DNA from: UBA2210 sp036825195
GTDB taxonomy: Bacteria > Desulfobacterota > Syntrophia > Syntrophales > UBA2210
Length of the DNA: 64,000 nt
Direction: 5' to 3'
NCBI GenBank assembly: GCA_036825195.1
Contig: DAISYQ010000007.1
Span: forward strand, 1-64,000
Shown here: positions 8,569 through 18,320 of the stretch, in pieces
How the letters are laid out: every line of letters begins with the position of its first letter
Position numbering within the stretch: position 1 is the stretch's first letter
The notes under the pieces: generated by a model
Told to the model about the DNA's origin: nothing
Database searches by the model: none
The model's input: only the letters and a program-made list of their open reading frames with translations
Made by a program: the position numbers and the translations under genes

Positions 8569-10068
8569 ATGAATATTCTCGATTTAATAATAATAACTTT
8601 TAGTCCCTTTAACGTACTGATGCTCTTAGCAGGTTTCTGGATTGGAATGCTTTTTGGCATGCTTCCCGGCCTGAGTGGCGTGACAGCTGTAGCTGTATTG
8701 ATGCCATTGAGTTATGTATTAACACCGCTTCAGGCACTAATCTTCATGTCAGCCATCTATTGTACGGCCGTATTTAGTGGATCCATATCTGGAATTCTTT
8801 TTAATTCTCCGGGCGATACACCGGCTGTCTTTACCACGTTTGACGGATACCCTCTCACACTGAAAGGAGAGCCCGGAAGGGCATTGATTGTGGATATGGT
8901 ATCCTCGGGTATCGGTGGAGTCGTTGGCGTGATAATTGCCATGTCTTTTGCCGCGTATTTTGTCAACGTAGCTTTGAGCTTTGGTCCCCCTGAATATTTT
9001 GCATTAGGTTTGTTCGGCCTTTCTCTGGTTTCGGTCATTGGGACAAAATACCCGATGAAGGGGACGATATCGGTTCTTATTGGTTTGCTGTTGGCATGTG
9101 TCGGTATAGATACGGTTACTGGTATGCATAGGTTCACATTCGGCAACGTGCAGCTCATGGCTGGTTTGGATTTTATACCAGTTATCATTGGCTTATTTGC
9201 TGTTGCGGAGGTTCTCAATCAGTTTGCTAACTTCAATTTCAGGAAAAAACTGGAGAAACGTCTAAAGGATACGGCATTGGATGTTAGCTTTATATCAAAG
9301 GATGATTTTAAGCTCTGTTGGCCCCATTGGATAAGAGGAAGTATTTTGGGGAACTTTATCGGAACCTTACCGGGAGCTGGTGCGACGATAGCCGCTTTTT
9401 TGGGATATGGGGTGGCTCAAAAGTTTTCCAAACAACCTGAGGAATTTGGGAAAGGGGCAATTGAGGGTGTCGCGGGTCCGGAAACAGCCAACAATGCCTC
9501 AGTAGGCGGGGCGATGGTCCCGCTCTTGACCCTTGGCATCCCAGGAAGCGCAACAACAGCGGTTATGCTGAGTGTCTTTCTCATACATGGATTACAACCG
9601 GGACCTTTTCTTTTCATGCGTTCACCTGAACTCATGTATCCGATATTCATATCCATGATACTGACAAATATCCTGATAATAGTTGTTCCCTTTTTCTTGG
9701 TGAAACACTTGGTCAAGATACTTCGTGTTCCCTATGAATATCTCGGGACGACGATTCTCTTCTTGTCTATAATAGGAGCGTTCGCGATCCATAACCGTGT
9801 TTATGATGTCTGGATAGTTTTTATTTTCGGAATAATTGGACATATAATGACGAAATACGATTATTCTCCTGCCGGTTTGATATTGGGTCTGGTTTTGGGT
9901 CCAATGGTTGAAAGTGGGTTCCGCCAGTCTCTGGTCTTGTTTCAGGGTGACTTAATGGGATTTATACATCGTCCTATCACACTTACTTTGATCATGCTCA
10001 GCCTCGTATTTCTTCTATGGCCTCTGTTGACTTTGTTCCGGAAAAAGTTTTTCAGAAGAACTGAGTAA
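8569..10068 (+). CDS. tctA: TTT transporter large membrane subunit TctA
   Basis: Permease of the tripartite tricarboxylate transporter, 499 residues with about a dozen membrane spans, working with TctB and the binding protein TctC. Family hallmarks are clear: MLPGLSGVTAVAVLMPLSY near the N-terminus, FNSPGDTPAVFTTFDGYPL near 80-100, GNFIGTLPGAGATIAAFLGYG mid-protein, and LGIPGSATTAVMLSVFL. A GGAG lies about ten bases before the ATG. Uptake in this family is driven by the proton or sodium gradient (family knowledge). Confidence 0.95.
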   Translation: MNILDLIIITFSPFNVLMLLAGFWIGMLFGMLPGLSGVTAVAVLMPLSYVLTPLQALIFMSAIYCTAVFSGSISGILFNSPGDTPAVFTTFDGYPLTLKGEPGRALIVDMVSSGIGGVVGVIIAMSFAAYFVNVALSFGPPEYFALGLFGLSLVSVIGTKYPMKGTISVLIGLLLACVGIDTVTGMHRFTFGNVQLMAGLDFIPVIIGLFAVAEVLNQFANFNFRKKLEKRLKDTALDVSFISKDDFKLCWPHWIRGSILGNFIGTLPGAGATIAAFLGYGVAQKFSKQPEEFGKGAIEGVAGPETANNASVGGAMVPLLTLGIPGSATTAVMLSVFLIHGLQPGPFLFMRSPELMYPIFISMILTNILIIVVPFFLVKHLVKILRVPYEYLGTTILFLSIIGAFAIHNRVYDVWIVFIFGIIGHIMTKYDYSPAGLILGLVLGPMVESGFRQSLVLFQGDLMGFIHRPITLTLIMLSLVFLLWPLLTLFRKKFFRRTE

Positions 10069-10137
10069 TTGTTTCAAAACGTCACTACCTAACATACTGA
10101 TAATGATAGTAAAAGATTGTTTCAACGGAGTTATAGC

Positions 10138-11322
10138 ATGGAGAAAATGCTTTTAGGAATTAAAGTGCTTGATTTGACAAAAAATTTATCAGGGCCATAT
10201 TGCACGATGATGCTTGCCGATATGGGTGCAGAAGTAATTAAAATAGAGAGCCTTCCAAACGGAGATGATGCCAGAATAGTTCCACCCTTTATCAAAGGCG
10301 AGAGTGCCTATTTTATCAGCGTCAACAGAGGCAAAAAGGGCATGACCTTAAATCTGAAGTCAGAAGAAGGAAAAGATATTTTATCAAGTTTGATAAAGCG
10401 GTCTGATGTTCTTATTGAAAACTTCAGACCAGGGGTGATGGAACGACTGGGTTTCGGATACGATCAGGTACAAAAATTAAACTCTCAACTTGTATATACT
10501 TCAATCTCCGGTTTTGGTCAGTATGGCCCATATAGAGATAAACGTGCGTACGACATGGTTGTTCAGGGATACGGTGGTATTATGAGTATCACCGGAACGA
10601 CAGACGGTGAGCCAGTACGAGTTGGTTATTCGATTACAGACCTTTCTGCGGGACTGTATGCTGCCATCGCAACATTGGGAGCTCTTTTGGCGAGACATAC
10701 CTTAGGTACAGGTCAGCACTTAGATATTGCAATGTATGACTGTCAGATTGCCTTGCTGGAAAATGCAATCGTGAGATATGGTGTTTCAGGCAACATTCCT
10801 GCTCCTTTGGGTAACCGACATCCCTCACTTGCTCCTTTTCAGGCTTTTAAAGCAAAAGATAGTTATTTTACGATTGCAGTAGGCAATGAAAAACAATTCA
10901 CGACACTGTGTGACGTATTAGGTATCAAGGAAATTGCTGAAGACGACCGGTTTACAACAAATACCGGAAGGGTTGAACATATTGAGGAATTGCAAAGTAT
11001 TTTATCCGCTATATTCGAGGAAGAGATGAAGGAACATTGGATACAGGTTCTCGACGATGCCGGAATACCTTGTGGGCCCATCAATACCATTCGTGATATA
11101 TTCGAATCCCCTCATACTCAAGCAAGAGGTATGATTACGGAAGTGAGGCACCCGGTTGCTGGAAACATAAAAACATCCGGTTCACCCATTAAAGTTTCTG
11201 GAAAGGATGTATTGGCTGATGATCCTGCCCCAGTCTTAGGTCAACACAATGATGAGATTCTGAAAGATCTAGGGTTACAAAAACATGAGATAGGTTTGCT
11301 TAGGGAGATCGGCGTTATTTGA
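10138..11322 (+). CDS. Class III (CaiB/BaiF-type) CoA-transferase
   Basis: Formyl-CoA transferase family enzyme, 394 residues, which moves CoA between carboxylic acids through an aspartyl-CoA anhydride. The N-terminus LLGIKVLDLTKNLSGPYC is typical, as are NRGKKGMTLNLKSEEG, ENFRPGVMERLG and SISGFGQYGPY. The conserved aspartate is visible as D168 in SITDLSAGLYAA. The ATG at 10138 has a GGAG seven bases upstream; an in-frame TTG at 10117 would add only seven residues. It follows tctA and likely activates the imported acid to its CoA ester, the substrate for the carboxyltransferase of the same operon (inference). Confidence 0.9.
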   Translation: MEKMLLGIKVLDLTKNLSGPYCTMMLADMGAEVIKIESLPNGDDARIVPPFIKGESAYFISVNRGKKGMTLNLKSEEGKDILSSLIKRSDVLIENFRPGVMERLGFGYDQVQKLNSQLVYTSISGFGQYGPYRDKRAYDMVVQGYGGIMSITGTTDGEPVRVGYSITDLSAGLYAAIATLGALLARHTLGTGQHLDIAMYDCQIALLENAIVRYGVSGNIPAPLGNRHPSLAPFQAFKAKDSYFTIAVGNEKQFTTLCDVLGIKEIAEDDRFTTNTGRVEHIEELQSILSAIFEEEMKEHWIQVLDDAGIPCGPINTIRDIFESPHTQARGMITEVRHPVAGNIKTSGSPIKVSGKDVLADDPAPVLGQHNDEILKDLGLQKHEIGLLREIGVI

Positions 11323-11356
11323 CAAAACATACAGCTGAACGGAAAAGAGAGACGGT

Positions 11357-12127
11357 ATGGCGGTGAAAGAAATGTACTTGCTGCCGGGAGGGCTATTGGA
11401 AATCGACCGTTTCCTGTTATTGATGGGTACAAGCCCGGGCAGGACGATCAAGGCTCCCGTATACTCGGTTTTATTAATGCATGATGAGGGTCCTATCCTT
11501 ATTGATACGGGCTTGATACCGGAGGGATTAAGCGATCCGAAACATGCATGGGGCTCACGGGCAGAACTTATTAAACCAGAGATGACGGCAGATGATGACA
11601 TCCGATACCGGTTAGGACAGATAAATCTGACTGTTTCCGATATTAAAATGGTTATTTTGACACATCTCCATTGGGATCACACAGGAGGGTTACAGTATTT
11701 TACACACTGCCCCATTGTTGTACAAAGAGCCGAATACCGTTTTGCTTTTAATCCTGACTCATTCGTATCAGCTCAGTATATGCCTAATCATTTTGATTTT
11801 CCCTTGAATTATCAATTGTTGGATGGTGACGGGGTTATTCTGCCCGGGATATCTGTCTTAAAAACCCCAGGACATACACCGGGGCACCAGTCAGTATTAA
11901 TTCAGATGGCAAGCGGAAAATCATTCATCTTTTCGGGTGATGCCATATCTCTTGAAGAAAATCTTCATTTAAAGATACCCGGAACCAATGTATGGAGCGC
12001 AGAGAAGGCGGTGGAAAGCATTTACAAGCTTGAGCATGTGTCTCTTCTTCTCAATGCGGAAATTATGCCCTCACATGACATGATCAAATGGGAACAGCTT
12101 AAGAAAATTCCGTATTCTTATACATAA
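11357..12127 (+). CDS. Metallo-beta-lactamase-fold hydrolase, lactonase-like
   Basis: Zinc-dependent hydrolase of 256 residues, about the size of AiiA-type N-acyl homoserine lactonases. The metal motif HLHWDH occupies 103-108 (HxHxDH), followed by TPGHTPGHQS and the bridging aspartate in IFSGDA. The C-terminal histidine is in MPSHDM. It is the last gene of the TTT operon, so a role on a lactone or thioester in the same pathway is as likely as quorum quenching; the exact substrate is unknown. Confidence 0.78.
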   Translation: MAVKEMYLLPGGLLEIDRFLLLMGTSPGRTIKAPVYSVLLMHDEGPILIDTGLIPEGLSDPKHAWGSRAELIKPEMTADDDIRYRLGQINLTVSDIKMVILTHLHWDHTGGLQYFTHCPIVVQRAEYRFAFNPDSFVSAQYMPNHFDFPLNYQLLDGDGVILPGISVLKTPGHTPGHQSVLIQMASGKSFIFSGDAISLEENLHLKIPGTNVWSAEKAVESIYKLEHVSLLLNAEIMPSHDMIKWEQLKKIPYSYT

Positions 12128-12392
12128 TGAATAGATATTACACGCACTATTCATAACCACTTATATTGTGAGTCCTTGTAATCGATCCAGATGTGAAAGG
12201 ATTCTCTATTTCGAATTTGTATGAGGAAGCCATGATTTTGCAGTGTGCGGGCAGGTACTTTTAAGCCGATACAATGCAAAGAGGGATTGGGGTTAATTGC
12301 AGTTATATAAGTCATGAAACCAGATTTTCATTTTGTGAAGGGTCAGATCTTTTAGGGACTATATAGTAGAAAATACGTACTGATTCATAAAA

Positions 12393-12422
12393 AAGGTGGC
12401 AGGAATGTATTCCCGCCACCTT
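12393..12422 (+). terminator. Strong bidirectional-looking terminator
   Basis: Stem AAGGTGGCAGGAAT / ATTCCCGCCACCTT, 14 positions with one mismatch and a two-base loop, flanked by an A-run upstream and TTCTTCT downstream. It lies 265 bp after the TTT operon and could end transcription from both directions. Confidence 0.7.
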
Positions 12423-12457
12423 CTTCTATGGCAACTGAAAGGTACGAATAAGAAATA

Positions 12458-12519
12458 CCCTCTCAGGTTATTTGAGGGGGGACGGTGAGTGGCAAGGAGG
12501 GTTATGCGACCACTCACCG
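12458..12519 (+). other. Two further adjacent hairpins
   Basis: CCCTCTCA-N7-TGAGGGGG (one mismatch) is followed directly by CGGTGAGTGG-N17-CCACTCACCG, a perfect ten-base stem whose loop carries AAGGAGGG. With the terminator at 12393 they make three stem-loops in about 130 bp. The role is unknown; they could end a minus-strand transcript from the small ORF at 12535 or belong to a structured RNA. Confidence 0.45.
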
Positions 12520-12534
12520 CTGTGCAAACCTGGA

Positions 12535-12711
12535 TCAAGATTGAATACTGCCCTTAAGAGGGTTTGGCTTGGGAATCGTGTTCAGGATCTCGGCCAGATT
12601 TATCTCTAGTAAAGAACGGTATCGCGTGTGGCACCTCATATTGATAATGTCAAGAGCATCCTTTTCGAGTTGGATGTACGTCACATCACTTTCCGGTTTA
12701 TCATTCTGCAT
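12535..12711 (-). CDS. Small hypothetical protein, 58 residues
   Basis: Unrecognised. The frame starts at an ATG with GAGGAAAAG about eight bases upstream (a longer start at 12726 is possible). The product is polar, beginning MQNDKPESDVTYIQLEKDAL, with no membrane segment. A hairpin follows the stop by 15 bases. It sits alone, 446 bp downstream of the response regulator on the same strand. It may be a real small protein or chance. Confidence 0.35.
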   Translation of the reverse strand: MQNDKPESDVTYIQLEKDALDIINMRCHTRYRSLLEINLAEILNTIPKPNPLKGSIQS

Positions 12712-13156
12712 ACTTCTTTTCCTCATACTGGTATGTGAGAAGTGGGGGGACGGGAAGAAAAACCTGCCACATGAAAGCCGCCTTTATCATTTGAGGTTCC
12801 AACCCTTCCCGTCCCTCCGGTTCGTTGTCGACAACTTTTAAGCCCCCTTTGCCATTGCCGACACACAACCAGTAGGTGTTGCTCCCGTTGACCCGTGACC
12901 TCTCTATCTGTATGAGCCAATGTTTGATTGCTTTCTAATTCACGAATCGTGCCATTTTTATTGCGCCTGATTGTGTGCAATGAAAGTTCACTATTTTCGA
13001 AGTGTTAAAATGATGTAAATCTTTATGCGATTATGAACGGTATGAACGATTATAAGAATGGGGAGATTGTCAAAATAGCATGATATGGGGAGTTTTGAGG
13101 ATATTCATGATATATTACGGATAGTTAACCCTAAGTGCCAAAACGACGTGTCCATG
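12712..13156. other. Intergenic region without a recognised gene
   Basis: This 445-bp stretch follows the response-regulator gene on the minus strand. Overlapping frames at 12569-12841 (plus) and 12723-12980 (minus) have no recognisable domain or good ribosome-binding site. The sequence becomes AT-rich from about 12930. I see no terminator or RNA gene here. Confidence 0.4.
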
Positions 13157-14551
13157 TCATTCTGGCATATGTTCTATGTCCCCCCATTCTTTCAGTTTCC
13201 TCTGGAGGGTTCTTAATCCTATTCCCAGCAGCTTGGCAGCCTGTGTCCGGTTCCCGCCTGTTGCATGGAGGACTTTATTTATATGGTTTTTCTCCACTTC
13301 TTCGAGGGTCAGTATGTCATCTTTTTTCCCCTGTGGGTGATCAAGGAAAGGAAGAAGATTGGGTACTGAGGAACGGGTGAGGGTCTGTGTTTTTTCCAAA
13401 AGCACCGCTTTCGCAATGATGTATTCCAATTCCCTCACGTTTCCCGGGAAAGGATGCGCAATAAGACACTGGGCGAATTCGGGATCAAGTGCATGGATGG
13501 CCTTATGGTTTTTTTCTGCGTGGATCTTCAAAAAATGCAATGCAAGGGGAACGATATCGCCACGTCTTTCTCTCAGCGCCGGGATATTGATATGAAACAT
13601 ATTGAGGCGATAGAAAAGGTCTTCTCTGAATTGACCCTTATCGATCTCCTCTTTGATATCTCTATTGGTGGCGGAGATGATTCTCACATCGATATCACGT
13701 GCGCGAGTGCTCCCCAGCCGGTACAGCACTCTTTCCTGAACAGCACGGAGCATCTTACCCTGGAGCGATGCGTCGAGTTCCGTAATTTCATCCAGAAAGA
13801 GGGTCCCTCCTCTAGCCGCCTCAAAGAAACCCTGTTTTTCAGAAATCGCTCCGGTGAACGCTCCTTTGGCATGGCCGAAAAAGTCATCTTCGAAGAGGGT
13901 CCTGCTGAAGGAGGCCATGTTAACAGCGACAAAAGGTCCTGTGGAACGTGTACTGAGCTTGTGGATAATTTTGGCGAGCATCTCCTTGCCTGTGCCTGAT
14001 TCACCGGTGATCACGATGTTATAGTCAGTAGGAGCCACAACCTCGACCTGATGAAACACCATGGCCATGGCGGCATCTTCGGCGACCATGTCTTTGAATG
14101 CAACCGGGTTTACCAGATCGGAGAATGTCTGACTTCGCTCAAAGAGGGCAAGCTTATTTTTAAGGTTGTACCGTTCGAGTGCCCGATTGATGGTAATTAT
14201 CAGTTTTTCGCTGTTAATGGGTTTAACAAGATAATCGTAGGCTCCGAATTGCATGGCTTGAACCGCTGAAGATGTATCATCGATTGCCGTTATTATAATA
14301 CACTCTAAAGATGGAAATTCCTCCTTTATCTGCTGCAGGAGTTTCATGCCTCCCAGTTCGGGCATGATGAGATCCAGGAGCACCAGTTGAAAGGTGTTTT
14401 CTCTGATTTTTCCCATAGCGCAACGGCTATCCGAAATCAGTGCGGGTTCGGGCATGCCGGAGCTGACAATAGAGGCCTTGATACTCGAAAGGAGACCGAT
14501 ATCGTCATCGACAACCAGAATAGGGGTACTGTGGCGGGGTATGGATTCCAT
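13157..14551 (-). CDS. NtrC-family sigma-54 response regulator
   Basis: 464 residues with three domains. The receiver spans about 1-125 and has the phosphoacceptor D60 in LVLLDLIMPE and the acidic pocket VVDDD. The AAA+ domain spans about 150-380, with Walker A GESGTGKE and the sigma-54 loop GAFTGA. A Fis-type helix-turn-helix is at the C-terminus (NRTQAAKLLGIGLRTLQRKL). It lies eight bases after the sensor kinase gene on the same strand, forming a classic pair. The target promoter is unknown: no -24/-12 element was noticed next to this gene. Confidence 0.94.
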   Translation of the reverse strand: MESIPRHSTPILVVDDDIGLLSSIKASIVSSGMPEPALISDSRCAMGKIRENTFQLVLLDLIMPELGGMKLLQQIKEEFPSLECIIITAIDDTSSAVQAMQFGAYDYLVKPINSEKLIITINRALERYNLKNKLALFERSQTFSDLVNPVAFKDMVAEDAAMAMVFHQVEVVAPTDYNIVITGESGTGKEMLAKIIHKLSTRSTGPFVAVNMASFSRTLFEDDFFGHAKGAFTGAISEKQGFFEAARGGTLFLDEITELDASLQGKMLRAVQERVLYRLGSTRARDIDVRIISATNRDIKEEIDKGQFREDLFYRLNMFHINIPALRERRGDIVPLALHFLKIHAEKNHKAIHALDPEFAQCLIAHPFPGNVRELEYIIAKAVLLEKTQTLTRSSVPNLLPFLDHPQGKKDDILTLEEVEKNHINKVLHATGGNRTQAAKLLGIGLRTLQRKLKEWGDIEHMPE

Positions 14552-14559
14552 GATATCTC

Positions 14560-17229
14560 TTATTGATCCGTTATTGCGGGAAAGGTGATGGTAAAGGTCG
14601 TTCCCTCGCCCTCCTTACTCTGGAAGTTGATTTCTCCTACATACGCTTCGATGAGATTACAGGTAATTGAGAGGCCGAGACCCGTTCCTCCTTCGGCCTG
14701 TCGGGATGTTACAAAGGGATCGAATATCTTGTCCACTAGGGCAGGATCAACTCCGGTGCCGTTGTCCGATATTGAGATGACCGCCACCTCTTTACCGTTT
14801 TTTTTCTGAAGTCCTGTGCATATAGTGATTTTACCGTGAGCATGGTTAATAGCCTGGGTTGCATTGATGGCGATATTCATAATAATCTGTTCAATGCTTT
14901 GAAGGGTACCCTCAATCACCGGATTTTCTTCAGCCAGGTCAAGTTCGAGGGTGATCCTCGACTTTTTGAGGGTAGTCTCTATAAGACGCACAGCGGTTGT
15001 AACCGCCGTGTTTATTTCGATCGGCTTTTTATCCTTAAGGCTCGACTTTCTGGTAAAATGCTTCAGGTTGCTCACTGTTTTTGCGACACGGTTTGCAGCC
15101 AGGTCGATATCAGAAAGGAGTTGCGGAAGATTCTCCTTGAGAAAATCGTACGTGAGTCCCCCATACTTTTTTCCGGGCTCCATTCGGGCCTCTTTCTCCA
15201 AGACGGGGAGCGCATCGTGCCATATCTTCTGCAGAAGAGGCATGTCGAACATGATCTTGTTAATCGGATTATTGATTTCATGGGCGACACCGGCCACAAG
15301 GGTTCCAAGAGCCTCCATCTTCTGAGCATGCATCAATTGTCTCTCGAGGTGATCCTTTTCCTGTTCCGATCGTTTTTGATCAGTAATATCCTCAATCATT
15401 GCAATAAAATAGAGTGGGTGCTTATTTTCATCATAGACAACAGACGCAGTGACATTTCCCCATATACTCTCTCCGTCCTTTCTGATGTATCGTTTTTGCG
15501 TCTTGTAGTATGGTATATTTCCTTGCAACAATTGAGCCACTTGTTCGAGGTCTCGCTCTTTATTATCCGGGTGGGTGACGTCGATAAAGGATCTGCCTAC
15601 CAAGTCCGTTTCATGGTAACCCAGCATCCTGCAGAATGTGGCATTGATTTGCTCAAACCGATTTTCAAGATTAAGGATTGCCATCCCGAGAGCACCACCC
15701 TCGAAGACCTTTCTGAACCGTTCTTCGTTCTCTCTGAGGGCCTCTTCCACCTTTTTGCGCTCCGTGATATCTTCACCGTGAATAATGGTCGCGATCAGTA
15801 TTTTTTCCGGCTCCCCATAGATGTTGGCAGAGGTCCACACACCGATACGCACCGTTCCGTCTCTTCTGAGAATCGGCAGTTCCTGGACATGTAAGTCGCC
15901 TTCTCCCTTTTGTGCATCCATAAGTTTTTGTAATGAAGCTGATCGCGTAGCATCGGGAAATAAACTATCGAGCTGTTGACCTAGCATTTCCTGTTCGGTT
16001 CTTCCACTCATCCATTCAAATGCCTCATTGAATATGGTTGTTTCCCCGTTGCGGTTCAGGACGACGATCGGTGCATTGGCGCATCGTATGAGTTTATTGA
16101 GGTACTCGGTCGTTTCTCGGAGTTCCTTGGTTCGTTTCCGTACTTCATGTCTGAGAGTATTGGTCCAACGGTAAACCGAAAGCGACGAAAAAACGCCTGC
16201 TATGATAAGGAAAAGGATGATAAAGGCGAAGGTATTCAGTGCCTGGATCCCTGCGGTTCGAATAATGCGATCGATTTCACTTACTGGTGCGACCACGGCG
16301 ACAGACCAGATCTGATCGAGAATATACACGGGAGAATAGGCAATCAATTTTTCGATTTTCCCCGCCTTTCCCCTATGCCAGCCGGACATATAGCGACCGA
16401 TACCTTCTTTGCCGGTCATCACCTGTTGTTGGATTTTATTGATGGACTCATAGGACAGTTCCGGGTTCCTTTGTTCTCGTGCCTTAAAGGCGTCCTGACC
16501 GATGAATTCCTCCACATTATGGGCGAGAAAATATCCCCCCTGATCCATCAACCACGCGTATCCGGTCTCGCCCGATACGATAGGGGAGATAAAGATATCG
16601 TTAATGGACCTCAGGTCAAAGGAGATAATGATCACGCCCGCAAAGCGTTTCTCCTTGGTATTCGGATACCTTCTCACGTAGACCGGAGCCGACATTCGTA
16701 TGCGCTTTTCGCCCATTTCATTGATCGTGATCCCATACAGGGAAACCTGTCCCGTTTCCCTTGTCCTATAGAAATACGGCTCCTCATCGTAGGTTTTGCC
16801 GACAATGTCCCCTCGCCAATCGTCGGAAGGGTATATGAATCGAAGAACGCCATTCTCATCGAGACGGCGTATGGAGGTTCTCGGTATAAACCCCAGATAC
16901 ATGTTCTGCATGTATTCGAGACAACCGGGGGCCATATTCTGGATGCAGGACACCTTTGTCGCCGATACAAGTGATGCCTTGACCTCACTGAAATAGGTCT
17001 CAATACCGGCGGCTGCCGATCGGGCGAGGATCAACTGGTGTTCGTTGAACTGATCAAGGGCCGTCTGTCGCGTTGCATGGAAGGTCTTAATGCCGAGATA
17101 CGAGGTAATAATAATGGCGATACTCGTTATACTGAGGATGAAGATTTGGATCCACCAAGAATGAGCTTTCAGTGGCGTGTGAATAGAATTGGCGTCCTGT
17201 AGATTGTCCATTTCTGTATGATCGGCCAT
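14560..17229 (-). CDS. Cache/PAS-domain sensor histidine kinase
   Basis: Membrane sensor of 889 residues that should phosphorylate the regulator just downstream. Transmembrane helix 1 lies near 26-48, a periplasmic double-Cache-type sensor follows to about 330, and helix 2 lies near 335-357. Two PAS domains with PAC tails follow (about 385-500 and 510-630). HisKA carries the phosphoacceptor in VAGVAHEINNPINK. The HATPase domain has DNGTGVD (G1) and GGTGLGLSIT (G2). The periplasmic Cache domain argues for an external small-molecule signal such as an organic acid or amino acid (family inference). The start at 17229 puts about 25 cytoplasmic residues before the first helix. Confidence 0.93.
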   Translation of the reverse strand: MADHTEMDNLQDANSIHTPLKAHSWWIQIFILSITSIAIIITSYLGIKTFHATRQTALDQFNEHQLILARSAAAGIETYFSEVKASLVSATKVSCIQNMAPGCLEYMQNMYLGFIPRTSIRRLDENGVLRFIYPSDDWRGDIVGKTYDEEPYFYRTRETGQVSLYGITINEMGEKRIRMSAPVYVRRYPNTKEKRFAGVIIISFDLRSINDIFISPIVSGETGYAWLMDQGGYFLAHNVEEFIGQDAFKAREQRNPELSYESINKIQQQVMTGKEGIGRYMSGWHRGKAGKIEKLIAYSPVYILDQIWSVAVVAPVSEIDRIIRTAGIQALNTFAFIILFLIIAGVFSSLSVYRWTNTLRHEVRKRTKELRETTEYLNKLIRCANAPIVVLNRNGETTIFNEAFEWMSGRTEQEMLGQQLDSLFPDATRSASLQKLMDAQKGEGDLHVQELPILRRDGTVRIGVWTSANIYGEPEKILIATIIHGEDITERKKVEEALRENEERFRKVFEGGALGMAILNLENRFEQINATFCRMLGYHETDLVGRSFIDVTHPDNKERDLEQVAQLLQGNIPYYKTQKRYIRKDGESIWGNVTASVVYDENKHPLYFIAMIEDITDQKRSEQEKDHLERQLMHAQKMEALGTLVAGVAHEINNPINKIMFDMPLLQKIWHDALPVLEKEARMEPGKKYGGLTYDFLKENLPQLLSDIDLAANRVAKTVSNLKHFTRKSSLKDKKPIEINTAVTTAVRLIETTLKKSRITLELDLAEENPVIEGTLQSIEQIIMNIAINATQAINHAHGKITICTGLQKKNGKEVAVISISDNGTGVDPALVDKIFDPFVTSRQAEGGTGLGLSITCNLIEAYVGEINFQSKEGEGTTFTITFPAITDQ

Positions 17230-17627
17230 GCACTATTCCTGATGTAGCTTACAAACAGTTGACGCTCCGCCTTAAAAGTATATGCAGAAGGAAATTCCCA
17301 TGTCAATAAAATAGTGGTTAGTCAAGAATATACGATGGTTCGTGGTATGGTCCTCGCCGAAGGGCAATCACCGTTTCATTCTTTTCAAGATGCGCTATAT
17401 GTCACTTACCTTGCATGATCGGTGCAATGTCTATGAGGGCAGTCCTTCTTTCTCCAAACCGAGGACAATGGCCTGAGTATCAAACATTCCAAGTGGAAAT
17501 TAATCTCTCTAAACATGACCTTGCAGACGCTGGCTTATAGACAAATTGTCTTGACATACAAGAGGGCCTTTCCTATACTTCCAAAAATTCGGGTAGGATC
17601 TATTATCAGTTATTTCAAGTGCTCATC
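17230..17627. other. Divergent intergenic region
   Basis: About 400 bp between the minus-strand sensor kinase and the plus-strand lipoprotein operon. Apart from the sigma-70 promoter at 17551-17579 no gene is evident. Confidence 0.5.
17551..17579 (+). promoter_or_regulatory. Near-consensus sigma-70 promoter
   Basis: TTGACA (17551-17556), a 17-base spacer and TATACT (17574-17579): a perfect -35 and a five-of-six -10. Transcription should begin near 17586, some 40 bp before the lipoprotein start. Confidence 0.8.
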
Positions 17628-18311
17628 ATGAAAATTCGATTGATTGTGGAGAAAAAGATCATAGTGGTGGCCTTCTGTTTCCTGCTGTCCGCCTTCCTGG
17701 CAGGATGTGCTGCGAGTAAGGGCGCCTTGGAAACCGTTACGGAAAAAGCCAACACACTCCAGCAGAAAATGGCGGGGACCCCAACTCCACAGAAAGCACC
17801 ACCCCCTCCTGTCAAGAAAAAATCCACAGTACCGGCACCAACGGCTAAACAGGAGCCCGCACCGATAGCTCAGAAAAAACCTGAAGTACCGGCTCTGCCT
17901 CCAGCTGCCCCCAAGAAGCCTGCCCCTCCCGCCGAGAAAAAAGTTATAAGCCCCGGCTATACCTATTGTAAAAGTCCACGGAATTCATTTTATCAGGCCT
18001 ACCTCAGTCCTGAATGGAATAACAATGCATTTAAATATATATCGATTGACGGACTCAGATATTCACTTGGAATCATAATAAATTATGTAAATGATCCCAA
18101 GAATGACACCATCTTTTTTTTAAGGGATGACAAGGGTCTCGGGGTGGAGCTCAACGAACACTTTGAACTTGAAATCGCTTTTTACCCGCCTGACAAAAAA
18201 GATCATGAAGAATTCAAGCCTTTTAAGGTAATCATTATCAATAGGGATGATGAAGTCGCCCAATCTGAAGAGATAAACAGTAGAATGAAAAAGTACCGGA
18301 TTTCAAAATAG
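17628..18311 (+). CDS. Proline-rich lipoprotein
   Basis: 227 residues. It has a type II signal peptide with lipobox LAGC (lipidated Cys27). A low-complexity proline/alanine/lysine segment follows (about 45-105), which looks like a cell-wall-spanning or flexible linker. The C-terminal domain of about 120 residues is not recognised. The ATG at 17628 is used; an in-frame GTG at 17619 is possible and neither has a clear ribosome-binding site. The mechanosensitive channel gene starts nine bases after the stop, so the two are cotranscribed, and the lipoprotein may tether or modulate the channel (inference). Confidence 0.75.
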   Translation: MKIRLIVEKKIIVVAFCFLLSAFLAGCAASKGALETVTEKANTLQQKMAGTPTPQKAPPPPVKKKSTVPAPTAKQEPAPIAQKKPEVPALPPAAPKKPAPPAEKKVISPGYTYCKSPRNSFYQAYLSPEWNNNAFKYISIDGLRYSLGIIINYVNDPKNDTIFFLRDDKGLGVELNEHFELEIAFYPPDKKDHEEFKPFKVIIINRDDEVAQSEEINSRMKKYRISK

Positions 18312-18320
18312 GAAAATCGC

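Noticed and set aside
14836..15894. Long plus-strand frame of 352 codons opposite the sensor kinase
   Set aside because: The kinase on the other strand shows all conserved motifs; the opposite frame does not resemble a protein family.
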